33,160 bases of DNA from JBAZHE01 sp964547855. GTDB taxonomy: Bacteria; Patescibacteriota; Patescibacteriia; Patescibacteriales; WJLG01. Where the stretch lies: positions 1-33,160 of the forward strand of contig CAZJPG010000017.1 of NCBI GenBank assembly GCA_964547855.1, written 5' to 3'. Each line of letters begins with the position of its first letter. Within the stretch, counting starts at the first letter, position 1. Below the pieces are notes generated by a model that was given only the letters and a program-made list of their open reading frames with translations, made no database searches and was not told the origin of the DNA. Shown in pieces: positions 23,205 through 30,217 of the stretch. A program made the translations under genes and the position numbers.

Positions 23205-23807
23205 ATGAAACTCATCTTTTCCCCCAAATACCTGGCCGGCCTGTTCCTTTTACTTCTCCCCTTCATTTCTTTCGCCCAAAACATCGACGATGGATTCATC
23301 GCCGCCTTCGTCAATGAAGATTCGTCGGACACGATCGGAGTGCCGGTCGAACGTAATGGTAAAAACGTTGAGATCCGCTGTTGGTTCCCAAAACCGCAGG
23401 AGATCGATACGATTCTCCATTACATCAAACTTGTCAACAAGTTCGAAGACAAAGAAGGCGACAATAGCGAAATATCGAAAAAAGAACGGCGTGATTTCCT
23501 TAAAAAGATCGAACACTGCCGGAAGTACCGCTACGACTTCATTTTTTCGATCGCCGAAGAATCATACGCCACCACCATTAAAGGTAAAACACTCCTACTG
23601 GGCGATGCCTGGACCTATCAAAAGTTGAGAGAATTGAGCGACATCGTCGCGACTCGCCACCCTTTGGTGATCCAGGATTATCTAATAACGAATTGTTGGC
23701 CGATGCACGAGCACCACAGCGACGGAGAGTACACTCCCATCATGTCACAGGAAGAGTGCGAAAAATTCGTCACCAAAGAAGGTAGAGAGATCAAGAAAAA
23801 AAGTTAA
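23205..23807 (+). CDS. secreted hypothetical protein
   Basis: A 200-residue protein of unknown function with a clear signal peptide, LAGLFLLLLPFISFAQ, and a likely cleavage site at SFA-Q near residue 24. The mature part is a mixed alpha/beta, charged domain with Cys at about 58, 105, 164 and 180 (EIRCWFPKP, KIEHCRKYRY, NCWPMHEHHSDGE, EECEKF), which could form disulfides or, with the His cluster, bind metal. GAAAGGAG lies eight bases before the ATG. It has its own promoter and terminator, like the secreted gene just upstream, but the two proteins do not look related. Confidence 0.75.
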   Translation: MKLIFSPKYLAGLFLLLLPFISFAQNIDDGFIAAFVNEDSSDTIGVPVERNGKNVEIRCWFPKPQEIDTILHYIKLVNKFEDKEGDNSEISKKERRDFLKKIEHCRKYRYDFIFSIAEESYATTIKGKTLLLGDAWTYQKLRELSDIVATRHPLVIQDYLITNCWPMHEHHSDGEYTPIMSQEECEKFVTKEGREIKKKS

Positions 23808-23816
23808 AACATGTCG

Positions 23817-23854
23817 AGAGCGAGATAGACGAGAAAGTCTGTTTCGCTCTTTTT
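23817..23854 (+). terminator. intrinsic terminator of the 23205 gene
   Basis: AGAGCGA (23817-23823) pairs with TCGCTCT (23844-23850), with an inner AGAC/GTCT stem, followed by four T. Confidence 0.8.
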
Positions 23855-23871
23855 AATTAACTATTCTAAAA

Positions 23872-23908
23872 ATACAAAAGGCTAAGAAATTTTCTTAGCC
23901 TTTTGTAT
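23872..23908. terminator. bidirectional terminator between convergent genes
   Basis: ATACAAAAGGCTAAGAAA (23872-23889) pairs with its complement up to 23908, an 18-bp stem with almost no loop. A/T runs on both sides fit termination of translin (minus) and a backup for the plus-strand gene. Confidence 0.85.
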
Positions 23909-23926
23909 ATCATGTCTCAAAAATGA

Positions 23927-24508
23927 CTATGCCTTACTCTCGATCTTCAGTTTTATCTCGTAAGCCATCTCTTCGATCTTGCGCAAATTATGGCGCGCCT
24001 GATCGTATTTAGTCCTTAAATAGCTGGTCAGATCGAAATTCAAAAGCTCACTAATAACGTCATTGATCTCTTGTTTGACTTCTTCGACCTTCTCGAAATT
24101 TCCTGCCGCCGCCTGGTTAGTGGCATAGCGAACTAATTCGCCAGTGTAGTCGGAAATGCCACCGATATAACTATCGTAGTCCAGTCTCACTTCCGGAATT
24201 TCATTGATCTCTTTATTGGCAAGAAAATAATAAAATAATTTAGCCTCGACATACTCTTCGACACCAGCCTTGTAAGCACCCTCTTTTTCATTGCGATCAA
24301 ATCCAAAATTAGTCTCCATGTCTTTTAAGCTCTTCTCAATGGCCGCAAAATTAGCCTCAGCTCCTTCAATATCGCCACGATGCAGGGCGAAGATCGTCCT
24401 TTTGGAATCGTTTAAAATAATGTTGGAAATGGAAATTATCTGTCTCCTTTCAGAATTGGACTTCTGATAGTTGCCTCTCAATTTCTCAAAAAAATCTTTG
24501 TTAAGCAT
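23927..24508 (-). CDS. translin family protein
   Basis: A 193-residue all-helical protein that I assign to the translin/TRAX family. Seen: SNIILNDSKRTIFALHRGDI in helix 2, a GAYKAGVEEYVEAKLF segment with acidic residues E84, E85 and E88 that corresponds to the acidic helix of TRAX-type nucleases, YDSYIGGISDYTGELVRYA in the middle, and KYDQARHNLRKIEEMAYEIK at the end. Known: translin and TRAX form octameric RNA-binding/RNase complexes in eukaryotes and archaea; bacterial members are less usual. Whether the full catalytic acidic set is present cannot be settled by eye. It follows the tandem PilB gene with the GIY-YIG element between; no Shine-Dalgarno sequence precedes its ATG, which lies eight bases from the repeat. 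Confidence 0.8.
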   Translation of the reverse strand: MLNKDFFEKLRGNYQKSNSERRQIISISNIILNDSKRTIFALHRGDIEGAEANFAAIEKSLKDMETNFGFDRNEKEGAYKAGVEEYVEAKLFYYFLANKEINEIPEVRLDYDSYIGGISDYTGELVRYATNQAAAGNFEKVEEVKQEINDVISELLNFDLTSYLRTKYDQARHNLRKIEEMAYEIKLKIESKA

Positions 24509-24516
24509 ATTTTTCT

Positions 24517-24545
24517 GTCATTGCGAGCGAAGCGAAGCAATCTCG
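24517..24545. repeat. left palindromic repeat of the GIY-YIG element
   Basis: GTCATTGCGAG, then CGAAGCGAA, then GCAATCTCG. ATTGC and GCAAT pair across the centre. It is the 5' flank of translin. Confidence 0.7.
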
Positions 24546-24567
24546 CTGCAAACAGCAACAACTTTAA

Positions 24568-24864
24568 TTATTCTAAAGATTTCTCTACTAAATCCTGCCA
24601 AGCAGGATTAATACTTTCAATCAATATAATTTTCTTTTTTCTTGAGCCACCCTTAATCTGCTTTTCTCTAACAATAGCCTCAATTGGACTCATAAATGAT
24701 TCATAAAAAACTATTTTACAGACATTATATCTGGCAGTAAAGCTGTTTTTACAAACCCTATCTTTATGTTGCCAAGCCCTCTTGAATATGTTTCTAGTAA
24801 CACCAGTATACAAAACGGAATGTCTACAATTTGTCGCTATATAAACATAATAATACCCCTCCAT
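24568..24864 (-). CDS. single-domain GIY-YIG endonuclease-like protein
   Basis: A 98-residue protein made of one GIY-YIG nuclease domain. Seen: YYVYIATN at 5-12 (the GIY strand), VLYTGVTRNIFKRAWQHK at 18-34 (YIG appears as YTG, then the conserved Arg24 and His33), FTARYNVCKIVFYE, and EAIVREKQIKGGSRKKKIIL at 62 on, which carries the catalytic Glu. It ends NPAWQDLVEK, typical of the small UPF0213-like group. An upstream ATG at 24924 would start inside the palindromic repeat and gives an unrelated sequence, so 24864 is used. TATAAT directly abuts the ATG, so it may be poorly or leaderlessly expressed. It is flanked on both sides by related palindromes. Biological role unknown; possibly a selfish or repeat-associated nuclease. 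Confidence 0.85.
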   Translation of the reverse strand: MEGYYYVYIATNCRHSVLYTGVTRNIFKRAWQHKDRVCKNSFTARYNVCKIVFYESFMSPIEAIVREKQIKGGSRKKKIILIESINPAWQDLVEKSLE

Positions 24865-24885
24865 ATTATAAATATAATTGTTGTT

Positions 24886-24928
24886 GTCATCGAGATTGCT
24901 TTGTCGTCTCACGACTCCTCGCAATGAC
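24886..24928. repeat. right palindromic repeat of the GIY-YIG element
   Basis: GTCATCGAGATTGC at 24886-24899 and CTCGCAATGAC at 24918-24928 share complementary ends (GTCAT/ATGAC, ATTGC/GCAAT) around GTCGTCTCACGAC, which is itself an imperfect stem. It lies 21 bp before the GIY-YIG start codon. Confidence 0.7.
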
Positions 24929-24935
24929 GTTCTTT

Positions 24936-27900
24936 CTATCTAACAACCCTAAATACTTCTTCTAAACTCGTCTCTCCGGCCAAAGCCTTTAAGACTCCAT
25001 CTTGGATCATGGTGACCGTTCCATGTTTAATGGCCTCTTGTTCGATCTCGTACTCAGTGATATTAGGGGTTAATATCATTTTGCGCAAGGCCGGGTCCAT
25101 GGTGATGGTCTCATAGATGGCTAAGCGTCCTTTGTAGCCGCCGTTGCACTTATCACAACCAGCTCCGACATAGAATTTCCTCTCTTTCGGGATCTCCACT
25201 CCCGGCGCCGCCGGATTAATGGTCGCAATAATACTCTCGACCTCGGCTAGCTGCTCTGGTGTGGCAGGAGCTTCCTTCTTGCAATAAGGGCAAATCTTAC
25301 GAACCAAGCGCTGACCGATCGCACACTCTAAGGCCGATGAAAGCATATTGACCTCGACCCCGAGGCCAGCGAAACGAGAGACTGCTCCCGAAGCGCTGTT
25401 GGCATGTATAGTAGACAAAACTAAGTGACCGGTCAAGGCAGCCTCGATGGCGATCTTGGCCGTCTCCTCGTCGCGGATTTCACCGATCATCATTATATTA
25501 GGATTCTGACGCAGCAAGGAACGCATAGCCGCAGCGAAGGTATAGCCCTCGTCGACATTGATCTGGGTTTGCATGACGCCTGCCAAGTGATATTCGATCG
25601 GATCCTCGACGGTGATTATCTTGACGTCCGGCTTATTCAAAGCGCTTAGAACGGAATAAAGGGTCGTCGTCTTACCACTGCCAGTCGGACCGGTGTTGAT
25701 GATTATACCCTTAGTCTTTTGCATCGCACCCTTAATGGCATTCAAAGTATAAGGACGCATACCAAGCTTTTCCATGTCGAGAGATTCGGCCTGCGAAGCG
25801 AGCAAGCGGATAACGACCGTCTCGCCGTAGCCGCCAGAGATTATAGAAACACGGCAATCCATTTTAGCTCCTTGATTAAAAATAGAGAAACGTCCGTCGA
25901 TCGTGGCCTTTTTAACATTAGTCGGAACGCCGATCATTAATTTTAGTTGCGACAATAGAGGCAAATAATGTTCTTTCGATAGCTCGAAAATATCGTGCAA
26001 TATGCCGTCCAAGCGATAACGGATCTTTACCCCCTCTTCAGTAGGCTCGATATGAATATCTCCGGCCTCTTTTTTAATGGCTAAAGCGATGACGATATTA
26101 AGCATATCGCGAGTCGATATCTCTTTGGCCAGCTCGTCGGCCTTATCGGCATTCTTGTCGAAATTCTCGGCGCGTTCATTGTCGGTGACCGAAAGTTTTA
26201 CGCCACGACCGAAAGTTTGAGATATGGCGACATCATAGAGAGCATCGACATAATCGAATTTACCGATGACGCGATAGACCTCGTCCAAAGTCGTTTTGCC
26301 TTCGAGCACTTTCAAAACTCCGTCTTGAAGCATGGTAAGCATGCCGTCTTCAATGGCGGCCTGAAGGATCTTGAAAGCCGGCTCGTTCTTGGCGACCAAT
26401 TCTTTGATCGGATCGGTCATAGAGAATATCTCATAAATACCGAGGCGCCCCTTATAGCCGATACCATTGCATTTCTCACAGCCTTTTCCAGCCTTATAGA
26501 GCTTAGGCAGGGTGGTCGGCACATCCTCACCGGACTTCGGAGAGATGACCGCTAATATCTTTTCGACTTGTTCCTTCTCGGTATCGGTCATAACGTGTTC
26601 CTCTTTACAATGTTCGCAGACCTTACGGATCAAGCGCTGGCCGATGATGCAGTTGATGGCCGGCGTCATAAAATAAGGCTTCACTCCCATATCGATCAAG
26701 CGCGGCAAAACGCCGGCGGCATCGTTGGTGTGCAAAGTGGAGAGCACTAAATGTCCGGTCAACGCGGCCTGAATGGCGATCTCCGCCGTCTCCAGGTCAC
26801 GAATTTCGCCGACCATTATGATATCTGGATCTTGGCGCAATATAGAACGCAAGCCGGAAGCGAAGGTGTAGCCCTTAGAAGAGTCGATCTGTGACTGTGA
26901 TATGCCTTCAAGCTGATACTCGACCGGATCTTCGAGCGTTATGATCTTGGTGCCTGGCTCGTTCAATTTTTTCAAAATGGAATAAAGAGTCGTGGTCTTA
27001 CCGCTGCCGGTCGGACCAGTGGTCAAAACACAGCCATTAGGCTTGGCGATCTCTCTTTTTAATATATCGAAAGCCTTCGGTCTTAAACCCAGATCCTCAA
27101 AGCTCAAAGAAATGGCACCGGAGCGCAAAAGACGCATAACCACACTCTCTCCATAGTTGGTCGGCAAGAAAGAGGCACGAACCTCGATCTTTTCCTTGGC
27201 CAAAAAAATAGAGAAGCGTCCATCCTGCGGCTTGTCAGTAATGTTCAGCTTGACCTTAGCCAAAAGCTTCATTCTGGAAATGATCTTTTTCCATTTCTCT
27301 TTTTCGATAGTAGCGACTTCCTGCAGTACACCATCGACGCGCATTCTGATGGCGATCTGTTTTTCTTCGGCTTCGATATGAATATCGGAAGTGTTCATTT
27401 TTAAAGACGTAGCCAAGATCAAAGTGACGACATCGGTGATGTTAACTTCGTTTATCTTCTCTTGCAATGATTTATAATCTTGAATGACCGCCTTGAACTT
27501 CTCTAACTCCTCTTCGGTTATTTTTACTCCACGATCGATGCGGTCGATCTTCGGCAAAGTGTCATAGAACTTATAGGCGTATTCGAAAGAATGTTGCGAT
27601 ATCAAATAAAGCGCGCCAGTAACATGATATTCCTTCTCTAGATTCGCCAAGACTTCCGGCACTCCTTCCTTTTCCTGATCCAAAACGCCCACACGAACAT
27701 TGTTGCCGTCATAGAAAAAACAAACGATACCAAGACGAGCCGCATCCTCTTGTGATATCAAGGCTATGGCATCAGGACTAATAGGGAACCCGAAAAGATT
27801 TATATAAGGAGTGCCCATGCCGTTGGCTCGCTCCTCTGTCTGGCGCTCCATTTCCTTTATCTTTATCTCTTGCTGCTTCTTGAGAAATTTAGCTTGCGGG

Positions 27901-27974
27901 CTTTCGTCCTCGTCTCCTATTTGCCCTTTTGAGGCTTTAAGCAATTCTTCCAAAGATTGGTTATTTCCTGGCAT
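24936..27974 (-). CDS. tandem PilB/GspE-type secretion ATPase (two ATPase modules)
   Basis: A 1012-residue protein containing two consecutive GspE/PilB ATPase units; ordinary members have 500-600 residues. Unit 1 (about 45-555) has an N-terminal nucleotide- or ligand-binding region (FGFPISPDAIALISQEDAAR), Walker A GPTGSGKTTTLYSILKK at about 320, VGEIRDLETAEIAIQAALTG, and a zinc module with CEHCKEEH and CEKCNGIGYKGR. Unit 2 (about 570-1012) lacks that N-terminal region but has GPTGSGKTTTLYSVLSA at about 762, IGEIRDEETAKIAIEAALTG, and CPYCKKEA with CDKCNGGYKGR. Both look intact. It would power a type IV pilus. An upstream start at 28010 lies ahead of the predicted transcript start, so the MPGNNQ start was chosen. 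Other pilus genes are not in the window. Confidence 0.92.
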   Translation of the reverse strand: MPGNNQSLEELLKASKGQIGDEDESPQAKFLKKQQEIKIKEMERQTEERANGMGTPYINLFGFPISPDAIALISQEDAARLGIVCFFYDGNNVRVGVLDQEKEGVPEVLANLEKEYHVTGALYLISQHSFEYAYKFYDTLPKIDRIDRGVKITEEELEKFKAVIQDYKSLQEKINEVNITDVVTLILATSLKMNTSDIHIEAEEKQIAIRMRVDGVLQEVATIEKEKWKKIISRMKLLAKVKLNITDKPQDGRFSIFLAKEKIEVRASFLPTNYGESVVMRLLRSGAISLSFEDLGLRPKAFDILKREIAKPNGCVLTTGPTGSGKTTTLYSILKKLNEPGTKIITLEDPVEYQLEGISQSQIDSSKGYTFASGLRSILRQDPDIIMVGEIRDLETAEIAIQAALTGHLVLSTLHTNDAAGVLPRLIDMGVKPYFMTPAINCIIGQRLIRKVCEHCKEEHVMTDTEKEQVEKILAVISPKSGEDVPTTLPKLYKAGKGCEKCNGIGYKGRLGIYEIFSMTDPIKELVAKNEPAFKILQAAIEDGMLTMLQDGVLKVLEGKTTLDEVYRVIGKFDYVDALYDVAISQTFGRGVKLSVTDNERAENFDKNADKADELAKEISTRDMLNIVIALAIKKEAGDIHIEPTEEGVKIRYRLDGILHDIFELSKEHYLPLLSQLKLMIGVPTNVKKATIDGRFSIFNQGAKMDCRVSIISGGYGETVVIRLLASQAESLDMEKLGMRPYTLNAIKGAMQKTKGIIINTGPTGSGKTTTLYSVLSALNKPDVKIITVEDPIEYHLAGVMQTQINVDEGYTFAAAMRSLLRQNPNIMMIGEIRDEETAKIAIEAALTGHLVLSTIHANSASGAVSRFAGLGVEVNMLSSALECAIGQRLVRKICPYCKKEAPATPEQLAEVESIIATINPAAPGVEIPKERKFYVGAGCDKCNGGYKGRLAIYETITMDPALRKMILTPNITEYEIEQEAIKHGTVTMIQDGVLKALAGETSLEEVFRVVR

Positions 27975-28000
27975 ATGTCTAAAATATTGTTTATAGCTAT

Positions 28001-28030
28001 ATTTTATCAAAAAATACCTGTTTTTACCAA
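28001..28030 (-). promoter_or_regulatory. promoter candidate for the tandem PilB gene
   Basis: Minus-strand TTGGTA (28025-28030), 18 bp, TAAAAT (28001-28006). It predicts a start near 27994 and supports the ATG at 27974. Confidence 0.45.
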
Positions 28031-28054
28031 TGCTTTAAAAGGGTTTACGATTTA

Positions 28055-28088
28055 AAAAACAGACCCCTTCGATAAGGAGTCTGTTTTT
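28055..28088 (-). terminator. intrinsic terminator of the 28106 gene
   Basis: AAAAACAGACCCCTT (28055-28069) pairs with AAGGAGTCTGTTTTT (28074-28088) with one mismatch, a 15-bp stem with a CGAT loop and T-runs on either strand. Confidence 0.88.
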
Positions 28089-28105
28089 GTATATTCGAAC
28101 CGATA

Positions 28106-29107
28106 TTATTTTTTCATGCCTTCGGCCAAGCGGACAAGTTTGGCCAAACCACCCTTCTTCTCGGTCAAATCAATGAAGATGTCGGTCCAAGCAACGATGT
28201 GAAAAGTGGTCAACATCGAACCGGAGAAAATGACGATTATTATAGCCAGCGTCAAACCAAGAACGACGGACAACCAGAATATACCGACCGAGAAAACCAT
28301 GGCCACGGCTATAGAAACGAAGAAATAAGGAATGGCTAAGATCAATAAGACCAAACCGATAGCGAAAATGGCGATAAAATCGATGAAGAAAAGTATCAAA
28401 GCCATCTCAATGCTGATAAGCCAATGCTTGGCGAATAATTTTATGGCGTGCTCGATCGAATCGATGAATTTTTTGCCCTTGATGACAGAGAAACAAACGG
28501 CGAACTTGCCCAAGAAAGAGATGATCAGTGCTAACGGTATCATCAAAATGAAAAGCAAGGTATAAAGCAACATTATGTCGATGTCAGGACGAGGCGAGAT
28601 ATATACCAAAGGTAAACCGACTATAGCCGAGAATAAATAAACAAGGATGATGGCTATCAAATTAAACCCAAGAACCGGCCAGAACTTCTTAGCTCCGATC
28701 TCCAATCCAGATTTTATGGTCGGCTTTTCCCCCTTGCCGTTGGACTTGATGATCTTAGCCGAATCAGCGGTCAATCCTCCTTGCGAGACCACAGCCAACC
28801 ACAGTAAGAACAAGGCCAAGACGAATACCACCATGAAAAAGACAGTGAAGATGGAGGCAGCGATCGGATCTTGCCTAAAGTAAAGACCGACGCCGCGGAA
28901 AAAATTACCAGAGAGAACGCCATTGTTAAAGAATAGGGCGAGATTACTGAAGATGTTCTTACTCCAATCGTCAGAAGCTTGAGAGAAGGACATGTTGAAC
29001 CTTCCCGTGCTAACTAAAAGTGAAGCGAAGAGGCCGAAGAACCAGAGATATTTATTTCTCCAGGTTATCAAAGCCGAGCGCTTCAAAATGTCTCTGTACA
29101 AAAACAT
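28106..29107 (-). CDS. polytopic membrane protein of unknown function
   Basis: A 333-residue integral membrane protein with about six hydrophobic segments: residues about 22-34 (KYLWFFGLFASLL), 92-110, 145-165, 180-200, 240-270 and 275-305. The start MFLYRDILKRSALITWRNKY is amphipathic and basic, and the end LTEKKGGLAKLVRLAEGMKK is cytoplasmic-looking. This resembles large families of bacterial DUF-type membrane proteins whose N-terminal helix carries WRNKYLW, but I cannot name a family. AAGGAGG lies 18 bases upstream of the ATG, too far to serve it; a closer AAAAAGGG is eight bases away. It has its own promoter and terminator. Confidence 0.8.
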   Translation of the reverse strand: MFLYRDILKRSALITWRNKYLWFFGLFASLLVSTGRFNMSFSQASDDWSKNIFSNLALFFNNGVLSGNFFRGVGLYFRQDPIAASIFTVFFMVVFVLALFLLWLAVVSQGGLTADSAKIIKSNGKGEKPTIKSGLEIGAKKFWPVLGFNLIAIILVYLFSAIVGLPLVYISPRPDIDIMLLYTLLFILMIPLALIISFLGKFAVCFSVIKGKKFIDSIEHAIKLFAKHWLISIEMALILFFIDFIAIFAIGLVLLILAIPYFFVSIAVAMVFSVGIFWLSVVLGLTLAIIIVIFSGSMLTTFHIVAWTDIFIDLTEKKGGLAKLVRLAEGMKK

Positions 29108-29177
29108 AGGATTTACCCTTTTTGTCCTCCTTGTTCATGGGCGGGACAAATCGGATGTTTTATTTTATCTAAAATAC

Positions 29178-29186
29178 ATTATAACA
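29178..29186 (-). promoter_or_regulatory. extended -10 promoter candidate for the 28106 gene
   Basis: Minus-strand TGT-TATAAT (29186-29178). The best -35 match at 17 bp is only TTCCAG. Predicted leader about 65 nt. Confidence 0.45.
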
Positions 29187-29200
29187 TAAAAAATGAACAA

Positions 29201-29284
29201 CTGGAATTATAAAGTTTTTACTCTATACCTTAATTTTGATTAAAGCGCAAAACAAAACCACAGTCCCCTGACGAGAGACTGTGG
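29201..29284. repeat. long direct repeat, copy A
   Basis: 84 bp beginning CTGGAATTATAAAG and ending in a terminator hairpin. It is the same sequence, with about a dozen differences, as 30218-30299. It includes CCTTAATTTTGATTAAAG, itself an imperfect inverted repeat. Confidence 0.8.
29258..29284 (-). terminator. intrinsic terminator, copy A of the repeated family
   Basis: CCACAGTC (29258-29265) pairs perfectly with GACTGTGG (29277-29284), and on the minus strand is followed by TTTTGTTTTG. It terminates the 30082-29377 pair of membrane genes. Confidence 0.75.
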
Positions 29285-29302
29285 CGAGGCACAACTTTTA
29301 CA

Positions 29303-29367
29303 AACCTTCATCACTTTTTGGGCAACCAGCGGTCAACCGCCAGCAATACAGGGGAAGTGATAAGGTT
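29303..29367. repeat. 13-bp stem with inner hairpin (cruciform-like)
   Basis: AACCTT-c-ATCACTT (29303-29316) is complementary to AAGTGATAAGGTT (29355-29367) apart from one bulged C. The 38-nt interior holds GCGGT-ca-ACCGC. It lies between the stop codon of the 29377 gene and terminator copy A. Confidence 0.6.
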
Positions 29368-29376
29368 GGCGAAAAA

Positions 29377-29739
29377 TTAAAGTATTTGTATTTCGCCAAC
29401 TATGTTTAAATTTGTGATAAAATACCAAAAATATATTGTCAACGACAAGGACAATAGGAATGGCAATATGGCGAAAAGTGTGATTGTTACGGCTTTCTTT
29501 GAAAAGTCGAGAACTAATACCTTTAAAAGAACAATAAAAAATAAAACTTCTATCAAACAAAAGGATATAGTTGCATGATTAAACCACTTTATACTGAAAA
29601 AAGAAAAGTAACCACTGGAAAGCCAAGCTAGAAAAACAATCAAAAACGCGGAGAACCAAAGAATGGCCGATGAAAGAAGATTGAACTTAAGGGCGCTTTT
29701 TTTGTCGATTCTTCTGTTTTTAACTACATCAAAAATCAT
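29377..29739 (-). CDS. small four-helix membrane protein (paralog 1)
   Basis: A 120-residue membrane protein with four hydrophobic segments of unknown function. Its start, NRRIDKKSALKFNLLSSAIL then WFSA, matches the neighbour's KRIDTLKSAVIYNFF then WGSA, so the two are paralogs that arose by tandem duplication. It overlaps the upstream gene by 11 bp and ends just before the terminator at 29258. Strongly AT-rich compared with the housekeeping genes. Confidence 0.62.
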   Translation of the reverse strand: MIFDVVKNRRIDKKSALKFNLLSSAILWFSAFLIVFLAWLSSGYFSFFSIKWFNHATISFCLIEVLFFIVLLKVLVLDFSKKAVTITLFAILPFLLSLSLTIYFWYFITNLNIVGEIQIL

Positions 29740-30082
29740 ATAAACTAAAAACTTGGTCCAATAAAACTGGAATTATTCCACAAAATAACAAAATAAAAAA
29801 ATAAAAAAATAAGCAATACAAAATAAAAGGCATTACGGCAAACGAAAAAATTGGTATATACTTATTTTTATATTTATTTAACGAGAGAAAAACAAACATT
29901 AACAGCAAATCAACTATGCCAAGAAATAGATAAAAATAGCTTGCACCAAAAACACTTAAGCTTTTCAACCAAAAAAATTGATAAATAACGAAGCTGGCGC
30001 TCCCCCAAATAAATATCGCTAGAAAAAAATTATAAATAACAGCACTTTTTAGGGTGTCAATTCTTTTTTCGATAAATTTCAT
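29729..30082 (-). CDS. small four-helix membrane protein (paralog 2)
   Basis: A 117-residue membrane protein with four hydrophobic segments. Shared with the next gene: a basic N-terminus with RID and KSA, a first helix with W and SA, and a C-terminal SFAVMPFILYCLFFYFFI segment that parallels LFAILPFLLSLSLTIYFW. Function unknown. No Shine-Dalgarno sequence or good promoter was seen upstream. Its 3' end overlaps the start of the 29377-29739 gene, so translation may be coupled. Confidence 0.62.
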   Translation of the reverse strand: MKFIEKRIDTLKSAVIYNFFLAIFIWGSASFVIYQFFWLKSLSVFGASYFYLFLGIVDLLLMFVFLSLNKYKNKYIPIFSFAVMPFILYCLFFYFFILLFCGIIPVLLDQVFSLYDF

Positions 30083-30217
30083 TTGGCTTGGCGAAAACTA
30101 CTTAATAATTAACTTAAAAACTTGGCCCACCAACTATAGTAAAATTTTTAAGTATCCACCAGAAGAAAAAACTAGTTGTCGCTAAAAAAACAAACAAGGG
30201 AAATATTGGGGTCAGGT

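Larger units (their letters stand above)
24517..24928. mobile_element. 412-bp candidate element: GIY-YIG gene between palindromic repeats
   Basis: The outer ends are an 11-bp perfect inverted repeat, GTCATTGCGAG (24517-24527) and CTCGCAATGAC (24918-24928). Each end is itself a palindrome-like repeat: GCAATCTCG (24537-24545) on the left and CGAGATTGC (24891-24899) on the right. The unit lies between the PilB stop (24936) and the translin start (24508), with 7 and 8 bases left over, and holds one gene. Known: GTCATTGCGAG...GCAATCTC repeats are common dispersed intergenic repeats in bacteria. No target-site duplication is evident. Mobility is inference. Confidence 0.55.

Noticed and set aside
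24865..24924. N-terminal extension of the GIY-YIG protein
   Set aside because: It would be encoded by the palindromic repeat and does not resemble the family.
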